Assembly (NCBI RefSeq): GCF_003436425.1
Contig: NZ_QSPK01000012.1
Location: 1-46,230 of the forward strand
Direction of reading: 5' to 3'
From: Eubacterium sp. TM05-53
Lineage (GTDB): Bacteria > Bacillota_I > Bacilli_A > Erysipelotrichales > Erysipelotrichaceae
DNA length: 46,230 nt
How positions within the stretch are numbered: position 1 is the first letter of the stretch; each line of letters opens with the position of its first letter. Below the pieces are notes generated by a model. The model did no database searches. It was not told the origin of the DNA and was given only the letters and a program-made list of their open reading frames with translations. Shown one piece after another: positions 34,523 through 43,073 of the stretch. The position numbers and the translations under genes are program-made.

Positions 34523-34908
34523 GGCCATACCTCCTTTAATGCTTCTACAAGCATTTTATCAGATTTAAAGAAGTTATAGTCATATATATGATCTGGAGTT
34601 GTCCAAATATATTTGGAATGCACACTTAATTTTGTTGGTTTTTCATTCGAAGTACACGTGAAACAAGTTAAGTGAATTTCATATCCGTCTTGATAATCAA
34701 TACTAGAAGCTAAATATTGAACATCGTAAATATCAATATCACATTCTTCTTTCCACTCACGAATTAAAGCTTCTTCTTTTGTTTCACTTTTCTCAACTTT
34801 TCCACCAGGAAACTCAAAGAAACCTTTGCTCGAACCATAATTTCTTTGTGCAATCATCACTTTTCTATCTATGACAAGCGCTCCACACACTATGTTAAGC
34901 TTGTTCAT
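34489..34908 (-). CDS. Nudix hydrolase, MutT-like
   Basis: 139 residues from ATG 34908. The Nudix box GGKVEKSETKEEALIREWKEECDI (written in two parts: GGKVEKSE and REWKEECDI) has all catalytic Glu residues; the usual final Gly is Asp. FFEFPGG before it and QRNYGSSKGF are typical of MutT/CTP-pyrophosphohydrolase proteins that clean the nucleotide pool. Its start lies inside the last codons of rqcP (14-base overlap), and its end overlaps the HD hydrolase gene, so it is translationally coupled on both sides. A longer frame from 34953 is possible but would overlap rqcP further. Confidence 0.87.
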   Translation of the reverse strand: MNKLNIVCGALVIDRKVMIAQRNYGSSKGFFEFPGGKVEKSETKEEALIREWKEECDIDIYDVQYLASSIDYQDGYEIHLTCFTCTSNEKPTKLSVHSKYIWTTPDHIYDYNFFKSDKMLVEALKEVWPCLTKPMKPKY

Positions 34909-35164
34909 CTTCAATTCTTTCTTCATGAATGATTTCAAACAACAGTTGGGCATTTTGTTTCGAAACTTGTTTTTGAATGTCTAATACACGAATTTCAAGA
35001 AGTCTTGCTCCAAAACGAATTCGAATGGTATCGCCTATTTTTAATTCTGTGCTTGGCTTAGCCACTCGATCATTGACCCAGATACGGCCTTGTAAAGCTA
35101 ATTCTTTAGCAGCTTCTCTTCTTTTTAAAATTCGTGCTGTTTTTAAATATTTATCTAATCGCAT
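34895..35164 (-). CDS. rqcP: S4-domain RNA-binding protein RqcP (YabO)
   Basis: 89 residues, an S4 RNA-binding domain: MRLDKYLKTARILKRREAAKELALQGRIWVND. RqcP works with RqcH on stalled 50S subunits to add Ala tails in ribosome quality control. The ATG overlaps the mfd stop (TGATG), with GGAG in good position. Its place next to mfd matches the yabO location in other Firmicutes. Confidence 0.92.
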   Translation of the reverse strand: MRLDKYLKTARILKRREAAKELALQGRIWVNDRVAKPSTELKIGDTIRIRFGARLLEIRVLDIQKQVSKQNAQLLFEIIHEERIEDEQA

Positions 35165-38100
35165 CAAAATTCTCCTTCTAATTTTTCAATAACCTGCATC
35201 ATCAGTTCAATATGTTTCTTTAATCGTTTGGAAATCATGATTTTAATTTTTCCACCCTCTAATTTCAAATTGATCTTACGACTAATATCATTGATAGCGC
35301 CAAACAATTTAACACCATCACAATTTTTTGACCATTCAGCACTCATTGTGATTGTGACAACATCCTCTGTTTCTTTTAAAGATTCAACACCTTCTCGATT
35401 CACAAAGAAGTCTAATTTCTTTTGTTCAAACAATTGTTTTACTTCATTTGGAATATGTCCAAATAAATCTTCAACACGTTTTTCATATTCAATCAACTCA
35501 GGTAAACTTTCTGTTTTCTTGATATGTTGATAGATTTCAAGTTTATCTCCATCATTATCCGTGAATTTTTTAGGAATATATCCCGATAACTGTACTTGAG
35601 CCACTTTATCATTCTTTTTATCCTCAATTGGCTTACCTTGCTTTTCCTTAATGGCACTTGCGAGCATTTCAAGATATAAATCCAGTCCTACATCATCAAT
35701 AAATCCTGCTTGTTGCGGCCCAAGCATGTCTCCGGCTCCACGAATTGTTAAATCTCGCATAGCGACCTTATAACCACTGCCTAAGGATGTAAATTCTTTA
35801 ATGGCTTTTAATCTTTTATGGGCTTGTTCCGTTAATTCTTTTTGTGGCTGCACCAATAAATAACAATATGCGATTTTTTCACGACGCCCAACACGCCCTC
35901 GAATCTGATAGAGCTGGGATAATCCAAAGCGGTCGGCATCATCAATGATCATCGTATTCGCATTTGCAATATCAAGTCCAGTTTCAATAATTGTTGTACA
36001 GACTAAAATTTGATATTTCTCTTGTTCAAAATCAATCATTGTCTGCTCAATATCATTCTTCTCCATGCGTCCATGTGCTACGGCTACCTTGGCATCAGGG
36101 AACATATTCTGAATATTTTTAGCTACAGAATAGATATTCGATACGTGGTTATACAAATAGAAAACTTGTCCTCCACGAGATAATTCTCTTTGAATAATTT
36201 CTTTTACGACACTCTTTTTGTTTTCCATCACATACGTTTGAATCGGATGACGATGCAATGGTGGTGTATTTAATTGTGAAATCGTACGCACTCCAATTAA
36301 AGACATCTGTAAAGTTCTAGGAATGGGTGTTGCACTTAAGGATAAAACGTCGATTGCGTTTTTCATCTCTTTGATTTTTTCTTTGTGCTCAACTCCAAAT
36401 CGCTGTTCCTCATCAATGATCAATAAACCCAAATTTTTATATTGGAAAGATTTATTCAATAATTTATGAGTACCAATAATAATATCAACTTGTCCTTCCG
36501 CCAATTCTTTTTTGATCTGACTAATTTCTTTTGTTGCTACGAAACGATTCACTACACGAATATTAGCCCCTACATTTTCAAAGCGTTTCATAAATGTCTG
36601 ATAATGTTGCATAGATAAAATTGTAGTTGGACATAGTAAAGCTACTTGTTTGTTATTTGAAATTGCCTTGAATGCTGCACGCATAGCTACTTCTGTCTTA
36701 CCAAATCCTACATCTCCACATAATAAGTGATCCATTGGTTTTGGCTTTTCCATTTCGCGCTTAATTTCTTCTGTAGCTCTGATTTGATCTGGTGTTGCCT
36801 CATATTCAAAGGCTTCTTCAAATTCTCTTTGTAGATCATCATCTTTACTAAACGCAAATCCAATATCTTCATTTCGCTTCGCATATAACTCAACTAATCG
36901 AGACGCAATTTCTTCAACCTTCTTAGAAACCTTTTCCTTAGTCTTTTTCCATTTATTTGATCCTAATTGAGATAACTTGATACCCACACCTTCTTTGGAC
37001 ACGTATTTTCTTACAAGCTGAAATTGTGATAATGGAACAAATAATTCGTCGCCCCCATTGTATAAAACATGTAAATAATCTAAGGTTTTTCCTTTTATTT
37101 TTCGCGTTGTGATTCCAACATATTGGCCAATACCATATTGTTCATGCACAACATAATCATTTGGTTCTAGTTCAAGAATATTCTGTAAGATTTGACCTTG
37201 CTTAAATGTTTTCTGATAACGTTTGATTTGACTAGGACGATGGAATAATTCCTGTTGTGTGTAAACAGAAATATCTTCATATGTAAATCCTTCATAAAAG
37301 TCATCTTCAATAAATGTGATATTCCTATGAATGGAATAAGCTTTTAAGGCTTCCTGCACTTTTTTTGTATGTTCCTCATCCAAAGAAATATAGATATTTT
37401 TCCCTTTTAGATTCTCTAAAATTTGAATCAATGGTTGATCTAATTTTTCTAATGTCTCTATTTTTGAGAAGATTGGATGTTTAAAATCTAAGAAATCATG
37501 GAACATCTGAATCTTGTGTTCTTTTTCAAATGTGAATATGTCATGGAACATACTATATTTAGGTAAATATTGATGAGATTCAACCATTTCCTGAATAAAA
37601 GAAATTGTTTCCTCATTCAATTTTTTATATCCATTTTCGACTTCTTCCTGACTTGAAAAAATAATGTGTCCATTGACATAGTCAGTTAATTTATTCGCAT
37701 TTAAATAACTAAAATAAATATACAAATGTGGATCAATATCATAATTTTCTATAGAAATCTTATCTTTTTCAATATAATCCAATAAGAAGTCATAATCATC
37801 TTGAATTAATTTTGCCTGTTGTTTTTCTAATTCAGAATCAATTTCTTTTTGAAGATACTCAATCTGATCATCTGTAAACAATAAATCTGTAGCTGGATTA
37901 ATCAATACAGAATCTATTGTTTGAATTGTTCGCTGAGTTTCTTCATGAAATAAGCGAATGGATTCAATCACTGTATCAAAAAATTCAATACGAATTGGAT
38001 GTTCATATTCAAGGCAATATACATCGACAATACCTCCACGACTTGCGTATGTACATGGACGATCTACATAATTGACCTTTGTATAGCCGGCACGATTTAG

Positions 38101-38559
38101 TTTTTGTTTCAATTCTGCCATTGTGATTTCTTGATCGACTTCATATTTGAAACAAAGACTTTTAAATAATTCTTTATCGGGTAAGTAACGCAAAAAGGCC
38201 GCCGTATTACATATAATTATACGTGGCTTATCTTCTTTCACAAGCTGAGTTAATACATAGAGTTGTTCTTGTTTATCTTCTGGACTTGAAGCGATGGCTT
38301 GTACACGCAAAGATTCTTCCATCACAAATAGTAACGTGTCTTCTACTAGAGGTTTTAATCTTTGGTAGAGTTGTTGCGCTTCATAACGATTTTTCTTAAC
38401 TACAATTCGTGTTTGTTTATCCTGCATAAAAGCACTGGCCATACATAAAGCTTCTTCATTTGGAAATAAATTGCCTATATTATTGCCAAATTGAAGCATT
38501 TGTTGGGCTACTGGATTGGACTGTAGTTTCTTTAATATTGTATCTTTCAAAAATACCAC
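35164..38559 (-). CDS. mfd: Transcription-repair coupling factor Mfd
   Basis: 1131 residues. It removes RNA polymerase stalled at DNA damage and recruits UvrA. Visible parts: N-terminal UvrB-homology domain (to about 330), the RNA polymerase-interaction domain with DYVVHEQYGIGQYVGI near 470, the RecG-like translocase with Walker A GDVGFGKTEVAMRAAF near 615, DEEQRFGV and LSATPIPRTLQMSL, then the TRG motif region (DRFGLSQLYQIRGRVGR) and the C-terminal autoinhibitory domain with GYIPKKF. Starts directly after pth (no gap) and overlaps rqcP. Confidence 0.97.
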   Translation of the reverse strand: MVFLKDTILKKLQSNPVAQQMLQFGNNIGNLFPNEEALCMASAFMQDKQTRIVVKKNRYEAQQLYQRLKPLVEDTLLFVMEESLRVQAIASSPEDKQEQLYVLTQLVKEDKPRIIICNTAAFLRYLPDKELFKSLCFKYEVDQEITMAELKQKLNRAGYTKVNYVDRPCTYASRGGIVDVYCLEYEHPIRIEFFDTVIESIRLFHEETQRTIQTIDSVLINPATDLLFTDDQIEYLQKEIDSELEKQQAKLIQDDYDFLLDYIEKDKISIENYDIDPHLYIYFSYLNANKLTDYVNGHIIFSSQEEVENGYKKLNEETISFIQEMVESHQYLPKYSMFHDIFTFEKEHKIQMFHDFLDFKHPIFSKIETLEKLDQPLIQILENLKGKNIYISLDEEHTKKVQEALKAYSIHRNITFIEDDFYEGFTYEDISVYTQQELFHRPSQIKRYQKTFKQGQILQNILELEPNDYVVHEQYGIGQYVGITTRKIKGKTLDYLHVLYNGGDELFVPLSQFQLVRKYVSKEGVGIKLSQLGSNKWKKTKEKVSKKVEEIASRLVELYAKRNEDIGFAFSKDDDLQREFEEAFEYEATPDQIRATEEIKREMEKPKPMDHLLCGDVGFGKTEVAMRAAFKAISNNKQVALLCPTTILSMQHYQTFMKRFENVGANIRVVNRFVATKEISQIKKELAEGQVDIIIGTHKLLNKSFQYKNLGLLIIDEEQRFGVEHKEKIKEMKNAIDVLSLSATPIPRTLQMSLIGVRTISQLNTPPLHRHPIQTYVMENKKSVVKEIIQRELSRGGQVFYLYNHVSNIYSVAKNIQNMFPDAKVAVAHGRMEKNDIEQTMIDFEQEKYQILVCTTIIETGLDIANANTMIIDDADRFGLSQLYQIRGRVGRREKIAYCYLLVQPQKELTEQAHKRLKAIKEFTSLGSGYKVAMRDLTIRGAGDMLGPQQAGFIDDVGLDLYLEMLASAIKEKQGKPIEDKKNDKVAQVQLSGYIPKKFTDNDGDKLEIYQHIKKTESLPELIEYEKRVEDLFGHIPNEVKQLFEQKKLDFFVNREGVESLKETEDVVTITMSAEWSKNCDGVKLFGAINDISRKINLKLEGGKIKIMISKRLKKHIELMMQVIEKLEGEF

Positions 38560-39120
38560 CTACTTTTTATTATACCTGTTCATTGTGTCGCTAAAAGAGT
38601 GTTTAATTGAAAATTTAGCTGCTTTTGCGGCTTGTTCTAATGCATGATTTAAATCGTCTTGTTGTTCCTGAGGAAATTTGCCTAATACCCAGTCTACAAC
38701 TGGAATCAATTTATCTTTTCCAATTCCTATGCGAATACGATCAAATTCCTGTGTGCCAATATGAGAAATAATACTCTTGATTCCGTTATGACCACCAGCA
38801 CTACCTTTTTGACGCAAACGAAGTTTTCCAACAGGCATATCCATATCATCATATAATACTAGAATATCTTCAGAAGGCACTTTATAGAAATCCATGCATT
38901 GTCTTAGAGCGATGCCACTATTATTCATATATGTGGTTGGTTTTAATAAAATAATGTCTTCTCCATCAATTTTCTTTTTCGCAAAATAAGCCGAAAACTT
39001 TTCCTGATTAAAATCCATTTCTAGCATTTGTGCCAATTTATCAATTGCCATAAAACCTGCATTATGACGTGTATTTTCATATTCTCTACCAATATTTCCT
39101 AATCCAATAATAATTTTCAT
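38560..39120 (-). CDS. pth: Peptidyl-tRNA hydrolase
   Basis: 186 residues. It releases tRNA from peptidyl-tRNA that drops off the ribosome. Motifs: IGLGNIGREYENTRHNAGF at 4-22 (Asn and catalytic His), KPTTYMNNSG, LVLYDDMDMPVGKLRLR (catalytic Asp), and GSAGGHNGIKSII. AAGGAGGAG lies 8 bases before the ATG, right after the jag terminator. It heads pth-mfd-rqcP. Confidence 0.96.
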   Translation of the reverse strand: MKIIIGLGNIGREYENTRHNAGFMAIDKLAQMLEMDFNQEKFSAYFAKKKIDGEDIILLKPTTYMNNSGIALRQCMDFYKVPSEDILVLYDDMDMPVGKLRLRQKGSAGGHNGIKSIISHIGTQEFDRIRIGIGKDKLIPVVDWVLGKFPQEQQDDLNHALEQAAKAAKFSIKHSFSDTMNRYNKK

Positions 39121-39137
39121 AAAAAAAACTCCTCCTT

Positions 39138-39165
39138 CAAAAAAATAACGGGATAATCCCGTTAT
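39138..39165 (-). terminator. Terminator between jag and pth
   Basis: AATAACGGGA (39143-39152) and TCCCGTTATT (39156-39165) make a 10-pair stem with a 3-base loop on the minus strand, followed by TTTTTTT. The jag stop is in the first arm; the pth Shine-Dalgarno sequence begins just after the T-run. Confidence 0.88.
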
Positions 39166-39788
39166 TCTTCATCTTTTCCTGGTGTATATAAAATGTGTAA
39201 ACGACGTCCTTCGCCTTCACCTTCACTCTTAGTAGAAATATCATTCATTCCTGCTAAAGCGTTGTGAATTGCCTTTCTTTCATCGGCTGGCATTGGATCT
39301 AATACTGCATCTACTTTTGTACGACGCACATCTTTTGCGACGCGAACTGCCATTTTACAAATTTTTTCGTATCTTTCTTCCTTATAACCATTTACATCGA
39401 TTAAAAGTCCGACACGCTTTTTGAATGCTGCGCTTACTGCAGCTTTAACTAAACGATTGAACGCTTGTAAAGACTTACCCGCTTTACCAATCATAATCGC
39501 ATTGTTTTTTGTGTTTACAGTAATACGATAGAAACCATGATCATTTTCAATTTCAACAGTTCCATCTAATTCTGCATTGTCAAAATATGTTTGAATATAT
39601 GACTTAATGAAATCTTCAATATCTTTTGGGCAATATGCTTCAATTTCAATTGTTTTTCCGATTCCTAAAAAGCCACTTTTTTCTTCTGTTACTTCATAAT
39701 GAAGTTCTTCTTTTGTACATCCTTTAGCACTGTATGCAGCAGCTAAAGCTTCATCTAAAGTTTTTCCAGTAAATTTAGCGAATTCCAT
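39162..39788 (-). CDS. jag: RNA-binding protein KhpB/EloR (Jag)
   Basis: 208 residues with the Jag-N domain (EFAKFTGKTLDEALAAA, GFLGIGKTIEI), a KH-II domain with IGKAGKSLQAFNRLV near residues 109-123 and an R3H domain (MPADERKAIHNAL near 169-181). Jag/KhpB with KhpA controls cell elongation and RNA stability in Firmicutes. It follows yidC by 9 bases in rnpA-yidC-jag and ends in a terminator. Confidence 0.93.
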   Translation of the reverse strand: MEFAKFTGKTLDEALAAAYSAKGCTKEELHYEVTEEKSGFLGIGKTIEIEAYCPKDIEDFIKSYIQTYFDNAELDGTVEIENDHGFYRITVNTKNNAIMIGKAGKSLQAFNRLVKAAVSAAFKKRVGLLIDVNGYKEERYEKICKMAVRVAKDVRRTKVDAVLDPMPADERKAIHNALAGMNDISTKSEGEGEGRRLHILYTPGKDEE

Positions 39789-39797
39789 ATGTTCTAC

Positions 39798-40790
39798 CTA
39801 CTTTTTATTCATAACTTGGTGTAGGATCAATGATTGACATACACGAATTACACTTGATACTAACCAATAGAATGACATTGCCATTGGCCATGAAATATAC
39901 ATAACACAGATCATTGCTGTCATGAAATACATTGACATATTCATGCTGTTAGCCATAGGATTTGTTTCTTCCTGTGCATATTTCTTAACTTTAACGTGAT
40001 CTTTCTTATCTTGCCATTTCTTTAACCATTGAGGTAATTTCATTGAAACAATATAGAAGATAACCATCAATACATAAATTGCGATATATGCGATATCGAA
40101 TGCTTTAAATCCATCAAGTGGAGTTCCAGCTAAAGAAATACCCATAAAGCTTCCACTAACAACACTTACTGAACGCATTGTTGCATAATACATACCCATC
40201 ATGATTGGTAGTTGAATGAAAGTAATTAACATTGAACCAAATGGATGAATATCGTATTTTTGATAAAGATTCTGCATTTCTTGAGCCATTTGCATTTTAG
40301 AACGCTCATCTGTTTTATCTTTATATTTATTTTGGATTTTTTGAATTTCAGGGTTGATTTCCTGCATTCTTTGTGTAGACATTTGTGATTTACGTGTAAA
40401 TAAAAATACAAGCACCTGAATTAACAATGTTGTTAAAATAATACCTACACCAGCATCTGTTTTTGATGAAATTAAGTTAATAATTTGTGCGATTGGCCAA
40501 ACAATTAAACCTTCAAACCATCCTTTTGACATAGAATTTTTAAAAGTTGTTGGTTGAATTGTATATTGTCCGTCTTTAATATTCTTTTTAATTTCTTTCT
40601 TTAATTCCTTATCGGAAATGTCTTTGTAATTGATTTTACTTGCATCAATTGTAGTTTCTTCACTTGCAATAATTTGGTCTGCTAATGTTTTTCCATCTCT
40701 ACCTCTTGGATTTGCACAAGCCGTACATGTTAATAATACCAACATACATAGAAAGACCAATTTTGCTTTTTTCTGCAAAAATTGTTTCAT
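39798..40790 (-). CDS. yidC: Membrane protein insertase YidC
   Basis: 330 residues. Lipoprotein-type N-terminus (LVLLTCTACANPRG), then about five membrane segments: EGLIVWPIAQIINLIS, GVGIILTTLLIQVLVFLF, GSMLITFIQLPIMMGMYYA, a central pair, and SFYWLVSSVIRVCQSLIL. It inserts membrane proteins with or without SecYEG. In the first core segment TTLLIQVLVF, the Arg that normally lies in the hydrophilic groove (TILIRLxxxP) appears to be Gln; the usual Pro is also missing. The C-terminus is short, without a long basic tail. It lies 11 bases after rnpA. Confidence 0.92.
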   Translation of the reverse strand: MKQFLQKKAKLVFLCMLVLLTCTACANPRGRDGKTLADQIIASEETTIDASKINYKDISDKELKKEIKKNIKDGQYTIQPTTFKNSMSKGWFEGLIVWPIAQIINLISSKTDAGVGIILTTLLIQVLVFLFTRKSQMSTQRMQEINPEIQKIQNKYKDKTDERSKMQMAQEMQNLYQKYDIHPFGSMLITFIQLPIMMGMYYATMRSVSVVSGSFMGISLAGTPLDGFKAFDIAYIAIYVLMVIFYIVSMKLPQWLKKWQDKKDHVKVKKYAQEETNPMANSMNMSMYFMTAMICVMYISWPMAMSFYWLVSSVIRVCQSLILHQVMNKK

Positions 40791-40801
40791 TTTTTATTCC
40801 T

Positions 40802-41143
40802 CTACTTTTTCAAAAATCTTTTATTTATCCGATTTTGATTTTCTTTCATTTCGTTTTTATTTTCTTCAAACGACTTATTTGCGTAGGCAGGTCGAACTAT
40901 AATAATAAGATCATATCCCTCTTCAAATGTAAAAATATCATCTACTATACTGCGAAGCTGTCTTTTTACTTTATTACGACAGACCGCATTGCCTAATTTT
41001 TTGCCAACACTGATTCCGACTCTTGCATGGTCTAGTTTACGTTTTTGAAAATAACAAACAAAAGACGACGACTTAACAAATTGTCGATTCTGGATGATGG
41101 AAGAAAACTCATAGTTTTTTAATACACGAAATTCTTTTTTCAT
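40802..41143 (-). CDS. rnpA: Ribonuclease P protein component
   Basis: 113 residues. The basic protein of RNase P, matures the tRNA 5' end with the rnpB RNA. The RNR motif reads AVCRNKVKRQLRSIVDD (about residues 52-68), and FVCYFQKRKLDHARVGISVGKKLGNA precedes it. It has a C-terminal Lys/Asn-rich tail. It lies between the rpmH terminator (about 20 bases upstream of the ATG) and yidC. Confidence 0.94.
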   Translation of the reverse strand: MKKEFRVLKNYEFSSIIQNRQFVKSSSFVCYFQKRKLDHARVGISVGKKLGNAVCRNKVKRQLRSIVDDIFTFEEGYDLIIIVRPAYANKSFEENKNEMKENQNRINKRFLKK

Positions 41144-41162
41144 GTTATTTCCCTATCCAGAC

Positions 41163-41187
41163 AAAAAAATCACCTAGCAGGTGATTT
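41163..41187 (-). terminator. Terminator between rpmH and rnpA
   Basis: AAATCACC (41167-41174) and GGTGATTT (41180-41187) form the stem on the minus strand, followed by TTTTTTT. The partial stop probably makes L34 much more abundant than RnpA. Confidence 0.85.
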
Positions 41188-41322
41188 CTATGCGGATAAA
41201 ACCTTTCTGCCTTTCGCTCTTCTTCTAGAAAGAACGTTACGTCCACCAACAGTTGCCATACGAGCACGGAAGCCATGAACTTTTTGGTGTTTTCTCTTAC
41301 TTGGCTGATATGTTCTTTTCAT
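41188..41322 (-). CDS. rpmH: 50S ribosomal protein L34
   Basis: 44 residues: [18 protein letters not shown], then [20 protein letters not shown] and a C-terminal Lys-rich end. L34 is the short, highly basic protein almost always next to rnpA near dnaA. Too short for a usual gene finder, but the match is clear over its whole length. GAGGTG lies about 8 bases before the ATG. Confidence 0.96.
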   Translation of the reverse strand: MKRTYQPSKRKHQKVHGFRARMATVGGRNVLSRRRAKGRKVLSA

Positions 41323-41382
41323 CTTGATTACACCTCTCAGTCTTTTTCTTCATTCTAAATTTTCAAATAAGATTGCTCAAAC

Positions 41383-41412
41383 ATTATAAACATAAATTAA
41401 AATGAATGTCAA
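41383..41412 (-). promoter_or_regulatory. Promoter of rpmH-rnpA-yidC-jag
   Basis: TTGACA (41412-41407), an 18-base spacer and TATAAT (41388-41383) on the minus strand: both perfect consensus, as expected for a ribosomal protein operon. Confidence 0.88.
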
Positions 41413-42626
41413 TAAAATTATTATTACTTATGCTTACTTTTAAGTATTTCAGACGCTTTTTGAGTTAAACGATACATAAATGGATAAACCGGTATATCAA
41501 ATTCTCCTATCATTTCATTTATAGTTGGATTAAAATTATCTTTAAATTTTGTCAATCCATCATCTAAAGATCCTTCTACACCACCCATATTACTCCATAA
41601 ACATCCTCTATCAAATGCCCATTTAAAGTTTTCAACATATTCCTTATATTGTGGCATGAATTTTTTAAATCTTTCATCCATTCCCGCATATAACATTTCA
41701 CAAGTATTTCCATATTGGATACTAAGTATTCCTGCAATTGCGATATCTTTGTCTTTTTGACCAAATTCATCAAAGATTTCTTTATATTCATGAATATCTT
41801 TATTTACACTTCGTAATTGATCTTCTAAACGATGCAATTTCTTTTTCGCTTTTTCTGGTATTTCTGCAATTTCTTTTTCCAATTGCACTTTTTTTGTTTT
41901 TGCATCTTCATTTAATTTATATACATTACATACAGCTAAGAAGATGACTCCCCCCTCTGGATAATTTTCTAATAATGTTTTGAAATATTCTTTATCTCTT
42001 AGTGCCACTCCTTTTCTTGATTCTGTCAGTTCAACTAGGCGACTAAAGTCATCTAATAATTCCAAATGTCCATGAATAATTTGTACATTTCTTCGATTTG
42101 CATCTTTTATTAAACGTTTTGTATGTTTTGGCAAAGTTTCCTCTATATTTTCATATGAATATACGTTCGATTGAAATCTAGGTTGCACTGTATCCGCAAT
42201 ATGCATCGTATATCCTTTATGAATAGCTTTACAACTTTTAAATATATCTAAGTATGTTTCTGTTTCCTTATATCTATTTATATTATATGATTTTGAATCA
42301 TAATCATTTACATGAATGGCTGGACCAAATTTTATAAGGATACAATGATCTTTTTTGGCAATCTTTTTCAATTGATCAAAATAATATTGAACAAGCTCTT
42401 TATCCTTATAATCCATAATAGGACCTCTAGGCAAATAGTACATACAAAATGATAATGGAAATCTCTTTATCAAAACTAAACCTGTTGCGACCAATTCATT
42501 ATCTTTATATACACCTGTATACATGTGATCCCAATTGCTTTTTACTTTTGCCCAGTTATAGCTTTGTAGTAAATTACAATATTCATGTTTTTCTACAAAT
42601 CCATCAAATTCTTTTTGTTTAAAATT

Positions 42627-42998
42627 ATTAAAAGCTCCTCTTTTGCAAATGGGTGGTAATTATTCGCTTATTTACTATGCTTAGAGCTCATTGAATCCCA
42701 ATATCGCAATTTTTTTTGGCGACAAAACTGCCATTTCTATAAATTTTAATACTTTATCATACTTGACCTTTGACACATTCATAATCAACCAAAATAGGTT
42801 CAGCCAGTCTTGGAGGTGCTCTCTATCATAAGATCCATGATTTCTTATAAAACGTTTTAACAGTAAATGAAGATTGTTAACTGGATATAAGGGATTGTCT
42901 TTATCTGATAATCCCTTTGTTTTTTTTGCTAGATGTGGTACTAACAAAATTGCTCACGTTTCTATTCACCACCCATTTGCAAAAGAGGAGCTTTATTA
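42627..42998. mobile_element. 364-bp MITE-like element with 27-bp terminal inverted repeats and ATTA target duplication
   Basis: Left repeat 42631-42657 and right repeat 42968-42994 are perfect inverted copies, beginning AAAGCTCCTCTTTTGC and ending GGGTGGT on the left. The direct repeat ATTA flanks both ends (42627-42630 and 42995-42998). Inside is only a short remnant of a transposase-like frame, so the element is probably a deletion derivative that moves with help from a full-length copy elsewhere. Confidence 0.85.
42681..42947 (-). pseudogene. Transposase C-terminal remnant inside the element
   Basis: 88 residues open from the right repeat region to 42681, with only a TTG as possible start. 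The stretch NPLYPVNNLHLLLKRFIRNH followed by HLQDWLNLFWLIMN looks like the C-terminal end of a DDE transposase (conserved LLxxFxxxHxGxxRExLQxxLxLFxxxMN pattern). The catalytic core is missing. The family is not certain. Confidence 0.5.
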
Positions 42999-43073
42999 AA
43001 AAATAAATACGACATATCTATATTCCATCCTTACTTGGATACTATAGATAGTCGTACTTAAATCTTCCTTAAA

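Larger units (their letters stand above)
41424..43015 (-). pseudogene. FemX-like aminoacyltransferase paralog interrupted by an insertion element
   Basis: The remaining frame (to 41424) encodes about 366 residues of a FemABX family peptidyltransferase, which uses aminoacyl-tRNA to build peptidoglycan cross-bridges. It contains YMYYLPRGPIMDY-type, FKFGPAIHV-type and NMGGVEGSLDDGL motifs and an anti-parallel helical arm. Its N-terminus is cut by an element at 42631-42994. The part upstream of the element reads ATG(43015)-SYLFFN, and the part downstream continues NFKQKEFDGFVEKHEYCN, matching SNINQKEYDYFVENHPSC in the neighbouring paralog. Removing the element and one ATTA copy joins both in frame into a 407-residue protein. 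As it stands, translation could only start internally at ATG 42524 (MYTGVY), losing the first 40 residues. Confidence 0.85.

Noticed and set aside
42524..42526. ATG 42524 as the natural start of a complete FemX-like protein
   Set aside because: Homology to the paralog continues about 40 residues upstream to the edge of the inserted element, so this ATG is internal.
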